Below, one piece after another: positions 17,157 to 26,030 of a stretch of 64,000 nt of DNA. The notes under the pieces are model-generated. The model made no database searches, was not told the DNA's origin, and worked only from the letters and a program-made list of their open reading frames with translations. The DNA lies in the NCBI GenBank assembly GCA_051011415.1, contig JBPCTY010000147.1, forward strand, positions 10,372-74,371. The letters run 5' to 3'. The position numbers and the translations under genes are program-made. Position 1 is the stretch's first letter. Each line of letters opens with the position of its first letter. Source of the stretch: SZUA-442 sp051011415. GTDB lineage: Bacteria > Actinomycetota > Acidimicrobiia > Spongiisociales > UBA5794.

Positions 17157-18005
17157 ATGGCTCGCACCATCCTTGCTCTTCACGCACATCCAGACGACGA
17201 GTCCTCCAAGGGCGCAGCGACTGTGGCACGCTACGTGTCAGAGGGTGCATCCGCAGTACTTGTCACCGCCACGGGGGGAGAAGCAGGGGACATCCTCAAC
17301 CCTGCGATGGACAAGCCGGGAATTCTCGAGAACCTGAAAGCAGTCCGAGAGGACGAGCTCGCTGCTGCCGCGAAGACGATTGGCTATGACGAAGTCATCC
17401 TGCTCGGCTACCGAGACTCGGGAATGCCGGACTCTGAAGACAACTCGCGACCCGAGGCATTCTGCAACCAGGACGAAGATGAAGTGCTCTCGCAGCTTGT
17501 TTCGATTGTTCGCAAGCACAGGCCAGATGTCGTGCTTGGCTACGACAGTCACGAGTTCTATCCGCATCCCGATCATCTCTACGTCCACAGGCTTTCGATG
17601 GAAGTGTTTGTCGCCGCAGCAGACGCAGAGCGCTTTCCTGATCAGGGCCCCCCGTTCGAGATTCAGAAGATGTACGCGCCTGTCTTTACAGCCGAGCGCA
17701 TAACTGCATTGCACGAGGCCATGCTCAGCCGGACAGGAAGCTCTCCCTACGCCAGATGGATGGATGCCCTCCAGGACCGCACCCTTCCGGATCGCAAGCT
17801 CACCCGCATCCGAGTCGATGGATGGATCGATCAGGGCCGAGATGCGCTTCGGGCCCATCAGACGCAGGTGGACCCAGACGGCTTCTGGTTCGAGGTTCCA
17901 ACGGCGGTGATTGAAGAGGTGTATCCGTGGGAAGACTTCGAGTTGCTCGCCTCCCGGGTTCCGTGGGATCCGGACGAGGATGACCTGTTCGCCGGTATCG
18001 ACTGA
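17157..18005 (+). CDS. mca: Mycothiol S-conjugate amidase
   Basis: Protein of 282 residues. Mca cleaves mycothiol adducts of toxins, releasing a mercapturic acid for export and recycling GlcN-Ins. LALHAHPDDESSKGAATVARY and YPHPDHLYVHRLSM carry the AHPDDE and HPDH zinc motifs, and the SKGA string and the length are typical of Mca rather than MshB. The C-terminal FWFEVP segment also fits. It marks a mycothiol-producing actinobacterium. ATG 17157 was chosen because the homologous start MARTILALHAHPDD is standard; TACTTG lies 6 bases upstream as a possible weak leaderless -10. Confidence 0.9.
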   Translation: MARTILALHAHPDDESSKGAATVARYVSEGASAVLVTATGGEAGDILNPAMDKPGILENLKAVREDELAAAAKTIGYDEVILLGYRDSGMPDSEDNSRPEAFCNQDEDEVLSQLVSIVRKHRPDVVLGYDSHEFYPHPDHLYVHRLSMEVFVAAADAERFPDQGPPFEIQKMYAPVFTAERITALHEAMLSRTGSSPYARWMDALQDRTLPDRKLTRIRVDGWIDQGRDALRAHQTQVDPDGFWFEVPTAVIEEVYPWEDFELLASRVPWDPDEDDLFAGID

Positions 18006-18038
18006 CGGCAGGACCGTCGTGTCTGCTGGAATGAGACC

Positions 18039-19337
18039 GTGACAACGATCGCTGAACTTCGAGCACAGTTGCTATCGGTGCCGGTGGCGCTTCTTGGTGC
18101 TGATGAGCGTCGGGTGAAGGAAGAGGCCCTCACGTCGCTCGACGCACTTGCGCAGTTCGACATTGTCCCTGCGGCTGTTGCGTTCGTCGGGAGCTCTGGC
18201 TCGGGGAAGTCGACCATCTTCAATGGCTGTGTCGGCGCCGATGTGTCTCCGGTATCGGTGAAGCGGCCAACGACAACGCGAGCGATCATGGCTGGATCTT
18301 CGGGACCTGTTTCGCTCGCCGTCGAATCCGAGTACGTGCTTGTCCCATCAGCTCGGCCAGGTGTCGTGTTTATCGACACACCTTCCTGGGAGCACGATCC
18401 CGAAACGATTGCGTCGGTGATGGCCGCCGTAGAACTCGTCGTCGTGGTGTTGACTCCTTCGAGATACGCCGATGCAGCGGTCTCAGAGCTTGTGGATTCG
18501 CTTCCTGAGCGTCGCCCGTCAGCCGTCGTCGTCAACAGGGTGGACGCCGAACCGGAAGACGTTGCTGCGCTGATGGACTCGGTTCGTGAGCTGTACGGGG
18601 CGGACGTTGTGGAGCTGTCGGAGGGTGGAAGTGTCGCAGATGCATCTGAGATTCTGTTGAGAGATCTTGCAATCGACACCATCGGATACCAGCGAGGAGC
18701 GGTACTTCGTGCCTCCGGGAGTTCTGGAGCTCGATTTCTCGCCAGCGCAGTGACCTCGCTCTCGACAGAGATTGGATCGTTGGCGGAGGTCATCGATGGT
18801 GCAACGGCTTCTGTCTCGGGAGACGAGACACTTCCTGTTCTGGAGACGTGGCATGAAACCAGGGGTGCGATCGTCAACGAGACGAGGCGCCGGGTCGCTG
18901 CGCTCGACGCCACTCTGGCCCTTGAGGACGGTGGCGACATTGCCCCTCGGGTGCGGCTCGATCTCGATCCCTGGGAGGGGGAGAGTCTTGGAGACGATCT
19001 CGATTCCTGGCACGACAGGCTCACGGCCTCCGGCGTCGCAAACGCTCGGATGCGCTGGAGAAAGAAGTCAGGGACCGAGCTGATCGCACACAACCTGTGG
19101 AAGGCTGGCGTCCACCCCGGCCTCAGCCTGCCGAACAGGGTCCAACGAACGCTTGGCCCTCGACTTGCACCAACGGTCGCCGAGGCCCACGAAGAGCTGG
19201 TCAGCCTTGTCGACGCTGCGACTGAGGCAAGACGGCAGCAATGGGCCTCGTATGTGGCGATGCTCGGTAGCTATACACCGGGCAACCTGCTTGCAGCGGC
19301 TGACGGGTTCAGCCCAAGAGGTGCAGCCCGTGGCTGA
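18039..19337 (+). CDS. P-loop GTPase, dynamin/YfjP-like (first of pair)
   Basis: Protein of 432 residues. The GTPase domain shows a P-loop AFVGSSGSGKSTIFN (about residue 50), switch threonine in RPTTTRAIM, G3 VVFIDTPSWEHD and G4-like VVVNRVDAEPE. The C-terminal half is helical and charged, with no obvious membrane segment until the C terminus. In actinobacteria adjacent unequal dynamin-like GTPases (DynA/DynB, IniA/IniC) remodel or protect the membrane; I infer a similar role. GTG 18039 is the likely start. The gene overlaps the second GTPase by 8 bases and leads into an MscS channel. Confidence 0.75.
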   Translation: MTTIAELRAQLLSVPVALLGADERRVKEEALTSLDALAQFDIVPAAVAFVGSSGSGKSTIFNGCVGADVSPVSVKRPTTTRAIMAGSSGPVSLAVESEYVLVPSARPGVVFIDTPSWEHDPETIASVMAAVELVVVVLTPSRYADAAVSELVDSLPERRPSAVVVNRVDAEPEDVAALMDSVRELYGADVVELSEGGSVADASEILLRDLAIDTIGYQRGAVLRASGSSGARFLASAVTSLSTEIGSLAEVIDGATASVSGDETLPVLETWHETRGAIVNETRRRVAALDATLALEDGGDIAPRVRLDLDPWEGESLGDDLDSWHDRLTASGVANARMRWRKKSGTELIAHNLWKAGVHPGLSLPNRVQRTLGPRLAPTVAEAHEELVSLVDAATEARRQQWASYVAMLGSYTPGNLLAAADGFSPRGAARG

Positions 19338-20235
19338 TCTACGCGAGGTCATGGATCTAGTCGACATCACCATGGTGAGGTCAGAGGACGTCGTATCGGA
19401 GAGCACGTTCCGCGATATGGAATCCATCGCCCGTCGGTCCAGGATGCGAGATGGCTTCATTGGCGAAGTGCTTGTAGTGGCTTTCGCTGGTGGCACTGGT
19501 TCTGGGAAGTCATCAATCCTCAACGCCCTGGCTAGCAAGGACCTGGTGACCACAGGGATCGTTCGGCCGACCACTCAAATCGCCGCTGCCGTGTACCCAA
19601 ACAATCTCGGCGCCGACATCTCGCCGCTGCTCGATTCGCTTGGCGTAGAAACCCGCATTGCCCACGACACATTCGATGCAATCGTCGTCGTAGACCTTCC
19701 AGACTTCGATAGCACAGCCGAAGCACACCGACACGTGGTCGAGGAGGTCGTGCCAAAGGTCGATGCGGTGGTGTGGGTGCTCGACCCCGAGAAGTATGCC
19801 GATCCAATTCTCCACGATGACTTCCTCTCGCCGCTTGTGCCATATGAGAGCCAGTTCATCTTTGCGATGAACCAGGTAGATCGCCTCGGCGACGACGCCG
19901 ACGATGCGGTCGATACGCTGAATGCTCTCCTAACGGCGGACGGGTTCGACAGTCCGTCGATCGTGGCCATATCGGCCGCGCCACGCGAAGGGGATCCAGA
20001 CGTCGCATCGCTGAACGATGCGATCGAGCAGCGTCTTGATGTGAAGAAGGCCGCTATTGCAAAGATTGCTTTGGACCTCAGAAGCCTTGCATCCCTGGGA
20101 TGGGATGCGTGTCATAAGGTGGACCGGACGGATATGGGCACCACGTCACTCGATGCGCTCGCGCTTGCCGCGGCCTCGTTCGTATCGTTGGGTGTCGCCG
20201 CATACGAAGTGCACCACTCGGCGATGAGCCGCTGA
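19330..20235 (+). CDS. P-loop GTPase, Era/YfjP-like (second of pair)
   Basis: Protein of 301 residues. P-loop VAFAGGTGSGKSSILN, switch RPTTQIAAAV, G3 IVVVDLPDFDS, G4 FAMNQVDRLGDD and G5-like VAISAAP are all present, so GTP binding is secure. The C terminus ends in a hydrophobic stretch that may touch the membrane. GTG 19330 was chosen because it gives the conserved VADLREVMD start and an 8-base overlap with the upstream stop after AAGAGGTG; ATG 19351 is the alternative. The pairing with a larger GTPase suggests a heteromeric complex. Confidence 0.75.
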   Translation: MADLREVMDLVDITMVRSEDVVSESTFRDMESIARRSRMRDGFIGEVLVVAFAGGTGSGKSSILNALASKDLVTTGIVRPTTQIAAAVYPNNLGADISPLLDSLGVETRIAHDTFDAIVVVDLPDFDSTAEAHRHVVEEVVPKVDAVVWVLDPEKYADPILHDDFLSPLVPYESQFIFAMNQVDRLGDDADDAVDTLNALLTADGFDSPSIVAISAAPREGDPDVASLNDAIEQRLDVKKAAIAKIALDLRSLASLGWDACHKVDRTDMGTTSLDALALAAASFVSLGVAAYEVHHSAMSR

Positions 20236-20247
20236 AGGGGAGTTCAG

Positions 20248-21117
20248 ATGGAGCGTCTGGAAGAGTTCTGGGACACCGTCACGTCGAATTGGGGCTACGA
20301 GCTTCTTGCGAGCCTGGCCGTGGTGGTTGGTGCCCTGATCCTGCTGTGGGTTGTCCGCAAAGCCGTTGTTCGGTGGACGAGTCGAGTCGAGCGCAACTAC
20401 CACACGTCAGATGCGCAAGAGCAAAGGGAGCAGGGTCAGCGGCTCGTGACGATCACCAGCGTCACTCGGGTCGTGATCTCGATCACCGTGTGGGTTGTCG
20501 TGATCCTCACGATCATGGCGATCTGGGGCATTCCAATGGCACCGTTGATCGCAGTTGGGGCAACGGTTGGTATTGCTGTCGGTTTCGGTGCGCAGGACTT
20601 CGTCAGGGATGTGATCGCAGGCTTCTTGATCCTTGTCGAGGATCAGTATGCAATCGGCGATGTCGTGTCGATCGCAGGCGTTTCGGGCTCGGTCGAAGAA
20701 GTCACGCTCCGCACAACGGTGCTGCGAGATCTCGAAGGGAACAGGCACCACGTACCAAACGGCGAAATTCGCGTGGCCTCAAACCTGACCGCGGGCTTCT
20801 CCCGGCTGGTGGTCGATGTCTCGGTCTCCTACGACACCGATTTGGACAGAGCTATCGATGTGATCGCAGATGAAGCGTTGGCACTCTCCCAGGATCCCGA
20901 CTGGCAGGCGATGCTCCTCGAGGAACCCGTTCTGCTTGGCGTGAACAAGCTGGGCGAATCTGGCATCGACATCAGGGTCTTGCTGACGACCACCACCGAG
21001 GATCGATGGGCCGTGAAGCGAGAGTTTCTCAAGCGTATGAAACAAAGGCTCGACACCGAGCAGATCGAAATTCCGTACCAGTACCTGAGTGTCGTGATGA
21101 AGGACGAGGGCGCCTAG
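20248..21117 (+). CDS. Small-conductance mechanosensitive channel (MscS family)
   Basis: Protein of 289 residues: three transmembrane helices in the first ~125 residues, then the MscS pore helix and beta domain. PLIAVGATVGIAVGFGAQDFVRDVIAGF is the glycine/alanine-rich pore helix (quoted in parts: VGIAVGFGAQDFVRD), followed by EDQYAIGDVVSI and RDLEGNRHHVPNGEI, all family hallmarks. It opens under membrane tension and releases osmolytes. AAGGGGAG precedes ATG 20248, 12 bases after the GTPase stop, so it is probably co-transcribed with the GTPase pair. Its TAG overlaps the convergent lipid-kinase stop within CTAG. Confidence 0.92.
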   Translation: MERLEEFWDTVTSNWGYELLASLAVVVGALILLWVVRKAVVRWTSRVERNYHTSDAQEQREQGQRLVTITSVTRVVISITVWVVVILTIMAIWGIPMAPLIAVGATVGIAVGFGAQDFVRDVIAGFLILVEDQYAIGDVVSIAGVSGSVEEVTLRTTVLRDLEGNRHHVPNGEIRVASNLTAGFSRLVVDVSVSYDTDLDRAIDVIADEALALSQDPDWQAMLLEEPVLLGVNKLGESGIDIRVLLTTTTEDRWAVKREFLKRMKQRLDTEQIEIPYQYLSVVMKDEGA

Positions 21118-22046
21118 CCGTCATCACCATCCGGCGGTCGAAGGACGAGGAGTCCCTGCTCGTCCGGCGTGAGGTCAATTGCAGCTGCATGACCAAGCAT
21201 CTCGCCGTCGGCCTGGAAGGGCGACGTTGGTTCTGCGTCTACTGACAGCTTCTCGTAGTTGGTCCACAACTGGACGCCTGTTGCTTCCCTGTGCCGAATG
21301 CCAGCGGCTGCACGCGTAAAGATCTCCGCTGCCCTCCCGATGCCGAGGTTGTTGGCAGCCAACGTCGCGATTCCCTCAGGAGGTTCAGATGTGAGCCGCA
21401 AGGGAAGCATGCCGAAGTAGGTGTATGGATCGTGGACCTGCGTGAGTGCCACGAGTGCATCGAACCGGTCCCCGTCACATGTCATCCTGAGGTTCGGCTG
21501 TTCCGAACGCCAGCTCGAAAGCAGCCTGCTGATGGCGGTTGATGCGTAGTGGACACTGCCAAAACGTGACTTTGCAAACGGTCTGGTTTCAGCAGACTCG
21601 ACGACGTCTGCATCGAAACCGATGCCCACGGAGAACACTGCATGGCGCGTCATCGACCCACTCAGAGTTTCTGCATCGATGCGTACGGTTCGTGTTGGGA
21701 GTGGTCTCCACTCGACCGACCCCTCAGCCGCCTTGTCTGCAGACTGCGGGATGCCGAGGATGCGGCTCAGGACGTTTGTCGTTCCGACAGGAATGATCCC
21801 AAGCGCTGTTGAGCTGCCGACCAGTCCGTTTGCGACGTGATGTGCAACGCCGTCTCCACCCATCGCAAACACGACGTCCACGTGATCGTCGGCTGCCGCA
21901 CCGCTCACCACCCTGGTCTGATCGGCTGACACCGGCCATTCGGTTGAGAGGTCGTAGGCCTTCGACAGCGTTGTCTTGATCTGACGAAAGACGCCTCCGG
22001 TGAACTGGGACGCCGATGGGTTGGCGATGAGGACCGCTCGAGGCAT
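21114..22046 (-). CDS. Diacylglycerol/sphingosine-type lipid kinase
   Basis: Protein of 310 residues. LIANPSASQFTGG is the N-terminal nucleotide-binding strand, VFAMGGDGVAHHVANGLVG is the GGDGT-like motif of DagK/YegS kinases and LGIIPVGTTNVLSRIL the second nucleotide motif; PFQADGEMLG near the C terminus is also typical. It should phosphorylate diacylglycerol or a related lipid at the membrane. ATG 22046 is supported by TAGCAT 6 bases upstream (leaderless). Confidence 0.88.
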   Translation of the reverse strand: MPRAVLIANPSASQFTGGVFRQIKTTLSKAYDLSTEWPVSADQTRVVSGAAADDHVDVVFAMGGDGVAHHVANGLVGSSTALGIIPVGTTNVLSRILGIPQSADKAAEGSVEWRPLPTRTVRIDAETLSGSMTRHAVFSVGIGFDADVVESAETRPFAKSRFGSVHYASTAISRLLSSWRSEQPNLRMTCDGDRFDALVALTQVHDPYTYFGMLPLRLTSEPPEGIATLAANNLGIGRAAEIFTRAAAGIRHREATGVQLWTNYEKLSVDAEPTSPFQADGEMLGHAAAIDLTPDEQGLLVLRPPDGDDG

Positions 22047-22093
22047 GCTGCAATGCTACGGCGGCACGTTGTCGAGCTATTCGACGATGAGGT

Positions 22094-22462
22094 CTAACCG
22101 GCGAGAAGCTTCTCGACCTGGACGCGGAGATCAAGCGGACGGAATGGCTTCGTCATGAAACTGTCGGCGCCACCCTTGGCGGCCTTGTCTGCCATCTCGG
22201 GTTGTGCATGCGCCGTGAGGACGAGAACCTTTATCGAGGCCGTCTCCTGATCGTCCCTGAGTTGTCGCAACACTTCCCAGCCATCGAGTCCAGGAAGACC
22301 GATATCGAGTACCACCGCATCCGGTTTCGATTCACGAATTGCATCGAGACCGGTGACACCGTCGGCTGCTGAACTCACCTCAACACCGAGAACGCGTAGA
22401 CAGACCTCGATGAGGCGTCGCACGGACGCAGAATCTTCGATGACGAGCACATGTTGTTCCAC
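22094..22462 (-). CDS. Single-domain response regulator (CheY-like)
   Basis: Protein of 122 residues consisting only of a receiver domain: VLVIEDSASV acidic pocket, VVLDIGLPGLDGWEVL with the phospho-acceptor Asp, VLVLTAHAQPEM and the conserved Lys in FMTKPFRPLDL. With no output domain it must act by protein contact. No histidine kinase is adjacent; one lies at 60165. The start is GTG 22462. Confidence 0.9.
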   Translation of the reverse strand: MEQHVLVIEDSASVRRLIEVCLRVLGVEVSSAADGVTGLDAIRESKPDAVVLDIGLPGLDGWEVLRQLRDDQETASIKVLVLTAHAQPEMADKAAKGGADSFMTKPFRPLDLRVQVEKLLAG

Positions 22463-22596
22463 ACTGTGTGTATCGGCGCTTCGCTTTCGCGACTTCAGCG
22501 TTTCTTCAACTGCCGTGATGGGCAGAGCAGAGGGCGTATGCGTACGCTGAAGACACGCATCAAACCACCAACGTCACCTTCCCCCCGGAGGAACCA

Positions 22597-24156
22597 GTGC
22601 TCCCGCCATATCGCACCGAACCGTATTCAGACTTCACCGATGAGACCGTGGCATCACGGTACCGACAGGCTCTCCGAGCCGTTGAGGCGTCTCTTGGAGA
22701 GAGATCGCCGCTCATCATCGGTGATGCCAGAGTTGACACGAAGGCGTCGATTGAGTCTGTGAACCCGTCGAATCCATCGGAGATCGTCGGAACCGCGGCG
22801 TCTGCCGATGCAGGCCATGTCGACGCCGCGCTCGATGCGGCGTGGGCTGCGTACCCGGACTGGTCGAGGCGTACGGCCGAGGAACGAGCCGGACTCGTCC
22901 ATCGCGTGGGCGATCTCATCGCCGAGAGGAGTTTCGAGTTTGCCGCTTGGCAGACCTTCGAGGCAGGAAAGAACTGGGCAGAAGCAGAAGCAGATGTCGC
23001 TGAAGCCATTGACTTCTGTCGGTACTACGCCCATCAGGCGCTCGAGCTTGCGCAGCCTGTCGCGGTGCACACGTACCCGGGAGAAACCAACGAGTCGTGG
23101 CTGCAGCCGATGGGCGCCGGCGTGGTCATCCCGCCGTGGAACTTCCCGCTTGCGATTCTGGTTGGCATGACGATTGGACCAGTTGCTGCTGGCAACACGG
23201 TTGTCCTGAAACCCGCATCAAACACACCGATGGTCGGTTGGGGTTTCATCAAGGTCCTCCAAGAGGCTGGTCTTCCGGCTGGAGTGGTCAACTACCTCCC
23301 AGGGTCAGGTGGAGAAATTGGCGATGCGCTCGTCGACGACGGCAGGACCAGGTTCGTGAACTTCACAGGCTCAAAAGAGGTGGGTCTTCGGATTGCTGAG
23401 CGGGCCGCAAAGGTGCACGACGGCCAGAAGTGGCTCAAGAGGGCCTACATGGAGATGGGCGGCAAGGACGCGTTGATCGTCGACGACACCGTTGATCTTG
23501 ATGCAGCAGCGGCAGATGCCGTGCGTTCGGCGTTCGGCTTTCAGGGTCAGAAGTGCTCTGCGTGCTCTCGGCTGATCGTGTTCTCATCCGTCCACGATCA
23601 GCTTCTCGATCTTGTGGTTGAGAAGGCAAGCCAGCTCAGTGTGGGGCCGGCGAACGAGAACCACCCGATGGGACCAGTCATCTCCGCTGCCCAACGTACG
23701 TCCGTCATGTCGGAGATTGAGTCAGGAAAGACAGAAGCTGCGCTTGTGATGGGTGGGCAAGCGATAGACCGGGATGGCGGTTACTACATCGAGCCAACGA
23801 TTTTCGATAGCGTCGCCCCCGCTGCCCGCTTGGCGCAGCATGAAATCTTTGGTCCGGTCCTGTCCGTCATCACCGTTGACGACTTCGACGAGGCGATTGA
23901 GGTCGCCAACGGAACCGAGTTCGGTCTCACCGGTGGTCTGTACTCGAACGATGCGCATCGTCTCGAGAGAGCAAAGCGTGAGTTCCATGCCGGCAACCTG
24001 TATCTCAACCGAAAGATCACCGGTGCGTTGGTAGGGATTCAGCCGTTTGGCGGGTTCAACATGTCAGGCTCAAATGCGAAGGCAGGAGGACCTGACTATC
24101 TCAGGTTGTTCATGGAGATGAAGAGTGTGACCACGCGAATCTCCGAGGAGTCCTAA
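22597..24156 (+). CDS. pruA: 1-pyrroline-5-carboxylate (glutamate semialdehyde) dehydrogenase
   Basis: Protein of 519 residues. It oxidises glutamate-gamma-semialdehyde to glutamate with NAD+, the second step of proline catabolism. PPWNFPLAILVGMT, KPASNTPMVGWGF, FTGSKEVGLRI, EMGGKDALIVD and FGFQGQKCSACSRLIVF (catalytic Cys) match the RocA-type P5C dehydrogenases, as does the IQPFGGFNMSGSN end. The start is GTG 22597 after GAGGAACCA. No proline dehydrogenase is adjacent. The stop overlaps the convergent nuclease gene (CTAA). Confidence 0.92.
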   Translation: MLPPYRTEPYSDFTDETVASRYRQALRAVEASLGERSPLIIGDARVDTKASIESVNPSNPSEIVGTAASADAGHVDAALDAAWAAYPDWSRRTAEERAGLVHRVGDLIAERSFEFAAWQTFEAGKNWAEAEADVAEAIDFCRYYAHQALELAQPVAVHTYPGETNESWLQPMGAGVVIPPWNFPLAILVGMTIGPVAAGNTVVLKPASNTPMVGWGFIKVLQEAGLPAGVVNYLPGSGGEIGDALVDDGRTRFVNFTGSKEVGLRIAERAAKVHDGQKWLKRAYMEMGGKDALIVDDTVDLDAAAADAVRSAFGFQGQKCSACSRLIVFSSVHDQLLDLVVEKASQLSVGPANENHPMGPVISAAQRTSVMSEIESGKTEAALVMGGQAIDRDGGYYIEPTIFDSVAPAARLAQHEIFGPVLSVITVDDFDEAIEVANGTEFGLTGGLYSNDAHRLERAKREFHAGNLYLNRKITGALVGIQPFGGFNMSGSNAKAGGPDYLRLFMEMKSVTTRISEES

Positions 24157-25088
24157 CTCTGACCGCCGCTGTAGGTGAACCAGACCACGGCATTGCCGAG
24201 GGTGTCAGACACGATTGCCGTGTCCCCTCCGTTTGACCAGACGGGTGTATCGGAGCACCAGTAGATCGCGTCTGGAGCGGCGCCATCACAACCTGTGACG
24301 ACGGTGACCGACTCGCCTGGTGCCAAGACTGTCCCATTTGGGAAGGTCAGCCGGTTGGAGCTGCTTTCGTCGCGAAGGACCCATCCTTGGATGGACACCC
24401 GTCCGTACCCTTCGTTCACGATCGTTACGAACTCGCTCTCGAGCGAAGCATCATCGGGTCCGTCGGGATTGAAGGCGAGCTCGCTCACTCGGATGACAGG
24501 GCGGTCCGCCTTGATTCCTTCCGCGTCGCCGCAGGCAAATGTCCCCCACATGCCGCGGCCTGATTGGAATGCCCTTGCTTCTGCGGCTTTGAGGGACGGT
24601 GCGAACTCATTTCCGTTCTGAACCGCGACCGCATGTCCGCCTGTGGTGAGATCCAGATTGACGAATGAAACAACCTCAGCGGTTTCGATGTACACGAACC
24701 GCAAGGCCCTGCCAAAGCTGTCGAGATCCTCCGCTCCGGCAACCATCTGCACTTCCTGACCAAGCACCATGCTCGCAAGTACGGCGGTCGCCTCATCGCC
24801 CCAACACTCCGTTGTCTCTGGAGCATTGATGCCAAGCAGTCGCACGTCTATCGACTCGCCAAGCACAGTCACCCTGATTGTGTCGCCGTCCGTGATCTCG
24901 GTCACGGTTCCGGTGACACGCTCTTCGACGGGGGGCAACGTCGGGGTCGTCGTTGTTGCTCCGCCTGATCCGGCAATAGTGGAGCTTGTCGTTGTGGTCT
25001 CGACGAATTCAGGAGCTTGTGGCCGCGAGTCGCACGCAACAGCGACCAACGCGACGACGATTCCCAGCAGTGCTGACCCTTTCCGCAT
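24153..25088 (-). CDS. Lipoprotein nuclease: staphylococcal-nuclease domain plus lamin-tail-like domain
   Basis: Protein of 311 residues. Lipobox VAVACDS (Cys about residue 19), a Thr/Ser-rich linker, an SNase domain (about 58-190) and a lamin-tail-like beta domain (about 200-311). The nuclease active site is visible: ITDGDTIRV, VRLLGINAPET (Arg) and SFGRALRFVYI with an EDLDS acidic site. It should be an extracellular, surface-bound, calcium-dependent nuclease that degrades DNA or RNA. ATG 25088 has TACCGT 6 bases upstream. Confidence 0.88.
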   Translation of the reverse strand: MRKGSALLGIVVALVAVACDSRPQAPEFVETTTTSSTIAGSGGATTTTPTLPPVEERVTGTVTEITDGDTIRVTVLGESIDVRLLGINAPETTECWGDEATAVLASMVLGQEVQMVAGAEDLDSFGRALRFVYIETAEVVSFVNLDLTTGGHAVAVQNGNEFAPSLKAAEARAFQSGRGMWGTFACGDAEGIKADRPVIRVSELAFNPDGPDDASLESEFVTIVNEGYGRVSIQGWVLRDESSSNRLTFPNGTVLAPGESVTVVTGCDGAAPDAIYWCSDTPVWSNGGDTAIVSDTLGNAVVWFTYSGGQS

Positions 25089-25218
25089 CCCGGAACGGTA
25101 GGCAGGTATCCACGAAACTCACGGCAACGTCGAATGTGTCGGGACCTGAGCGGCTATGGGATTCCTAGTATTGCCGCGGCTGGGCGCCGGGACGGGCGCA
25201 ATGAACCACGGAGGACCC

Positions 25219-25983
25219 ATGGCAGGCATGTTCGATCTGACCGGGAAGACAGCCATCGTCACTGGCGGCAATAATGGCATTGGGCGCGGAATGGCCGAGG
25301 CGTTGGCCGACGCAGGTGCGTCGGTTGCCATCTGGGGCCGGAACGAGGAGCGAAACCTCGAAACCCTTGAATCGATCCGAAGTAGGGGCGTTGAGGGGCT
25401 TGCTCTGCCAGTCGATGTCGGGGACGAGCAGTCAGTAGTTGAGGCATTTGCAGAGACCGTCGATGCCTTTGGGCATGTTGACTCGGTCTTTGCGAACGCC
25501 GGCGTCGGCTCGGTGGGAACACCGTTCAGTGACATCACCACAGAGGAGTGGCGGTACATCTTTGGTGTCAACATGGAAGGTGCGTTTTGGACCTTCCGCG
25601 AGGCAGTTCGACACATGAAGCCCAGAGGCACCGGATCCTTGGTTGTGACTTCCTCGGTGTCTGCGGATGCTGGATTCCCGACCGGCGAGCACTACGCCGC
25701 AACAAAGGCTGGCGTGAGGGCCCTCATCCAAGGGCTTGCTGTTGAGTACGGGAAGTACGGCATCAGGGCGAATGCAATTGCTCCGGGCTGGGTCGTCACC
25801 GGCATGACCGATTCCTTCATCGACGGCGATCGATTTGCACAGAACGTCAAGCCGCGGATACCCGTGGGACGTTGGGGAACACCCGACGACTTTGGGGGCA
25901 TCGCTGTGTACCTGGCTTCGGACGCTTCCGTATGGCACACCGGCGACACGATCACCATCGATGGTGGGTATCTCAACAAGTAG
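25219..25983 (+). CDS. Short-chain dehydrogenase/reductase
   Basis: Protein of 254 residues: VTGGNNGIGRGMAEAL cofactor motif, NAGVGSVGTP, catalytic Ser region VVTSSVSADAG and Tyr-x3-Lys in YAATKAGVRALIQ. It resembles gluconate/3-oxoacyl-ACP reductase-like SDRs. ATG 25219 was chosen for the CGGAGG site 5 bases upstream; ATG 25201 and 25228 are alternatives. It is the first gene of a catabolic run up to 29108. Confidence 0.85.
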   Translation: MAGMFDLTGKTAIVTGGNNGIGRGMAEALADAGASVAIWGRNEERNLETLESIRSRGVEGLALPVDVGDEQSVVEAFAETVDAFGHVDSVFANAGVGSVGTPFSDITTEEWRYIFGVNMEGAFWTFREAVRHMKPRGTGSLVVTSSVSADAGFPTGEHYAATKAGVRALIQGLAVEYGKYGIRANAIAPGWVVTGMTDSFIDGDRFAQNVKPRIPVGRWGTPDDFGGIAVYLASDASVWHTGDTITIDGGYLNK

Positions 25984-26030
25984 CGGCACATCTTTACGAG
26001 CACACATGCACAACAGGCGGGCGGAACCAC

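Noticed and set aside
17858..19093. 411-codon minus-strand frame over the GTPase
   Set aside because: Ser/Thr/Arg-rich antisense shadow of a gene with intact G motifs.
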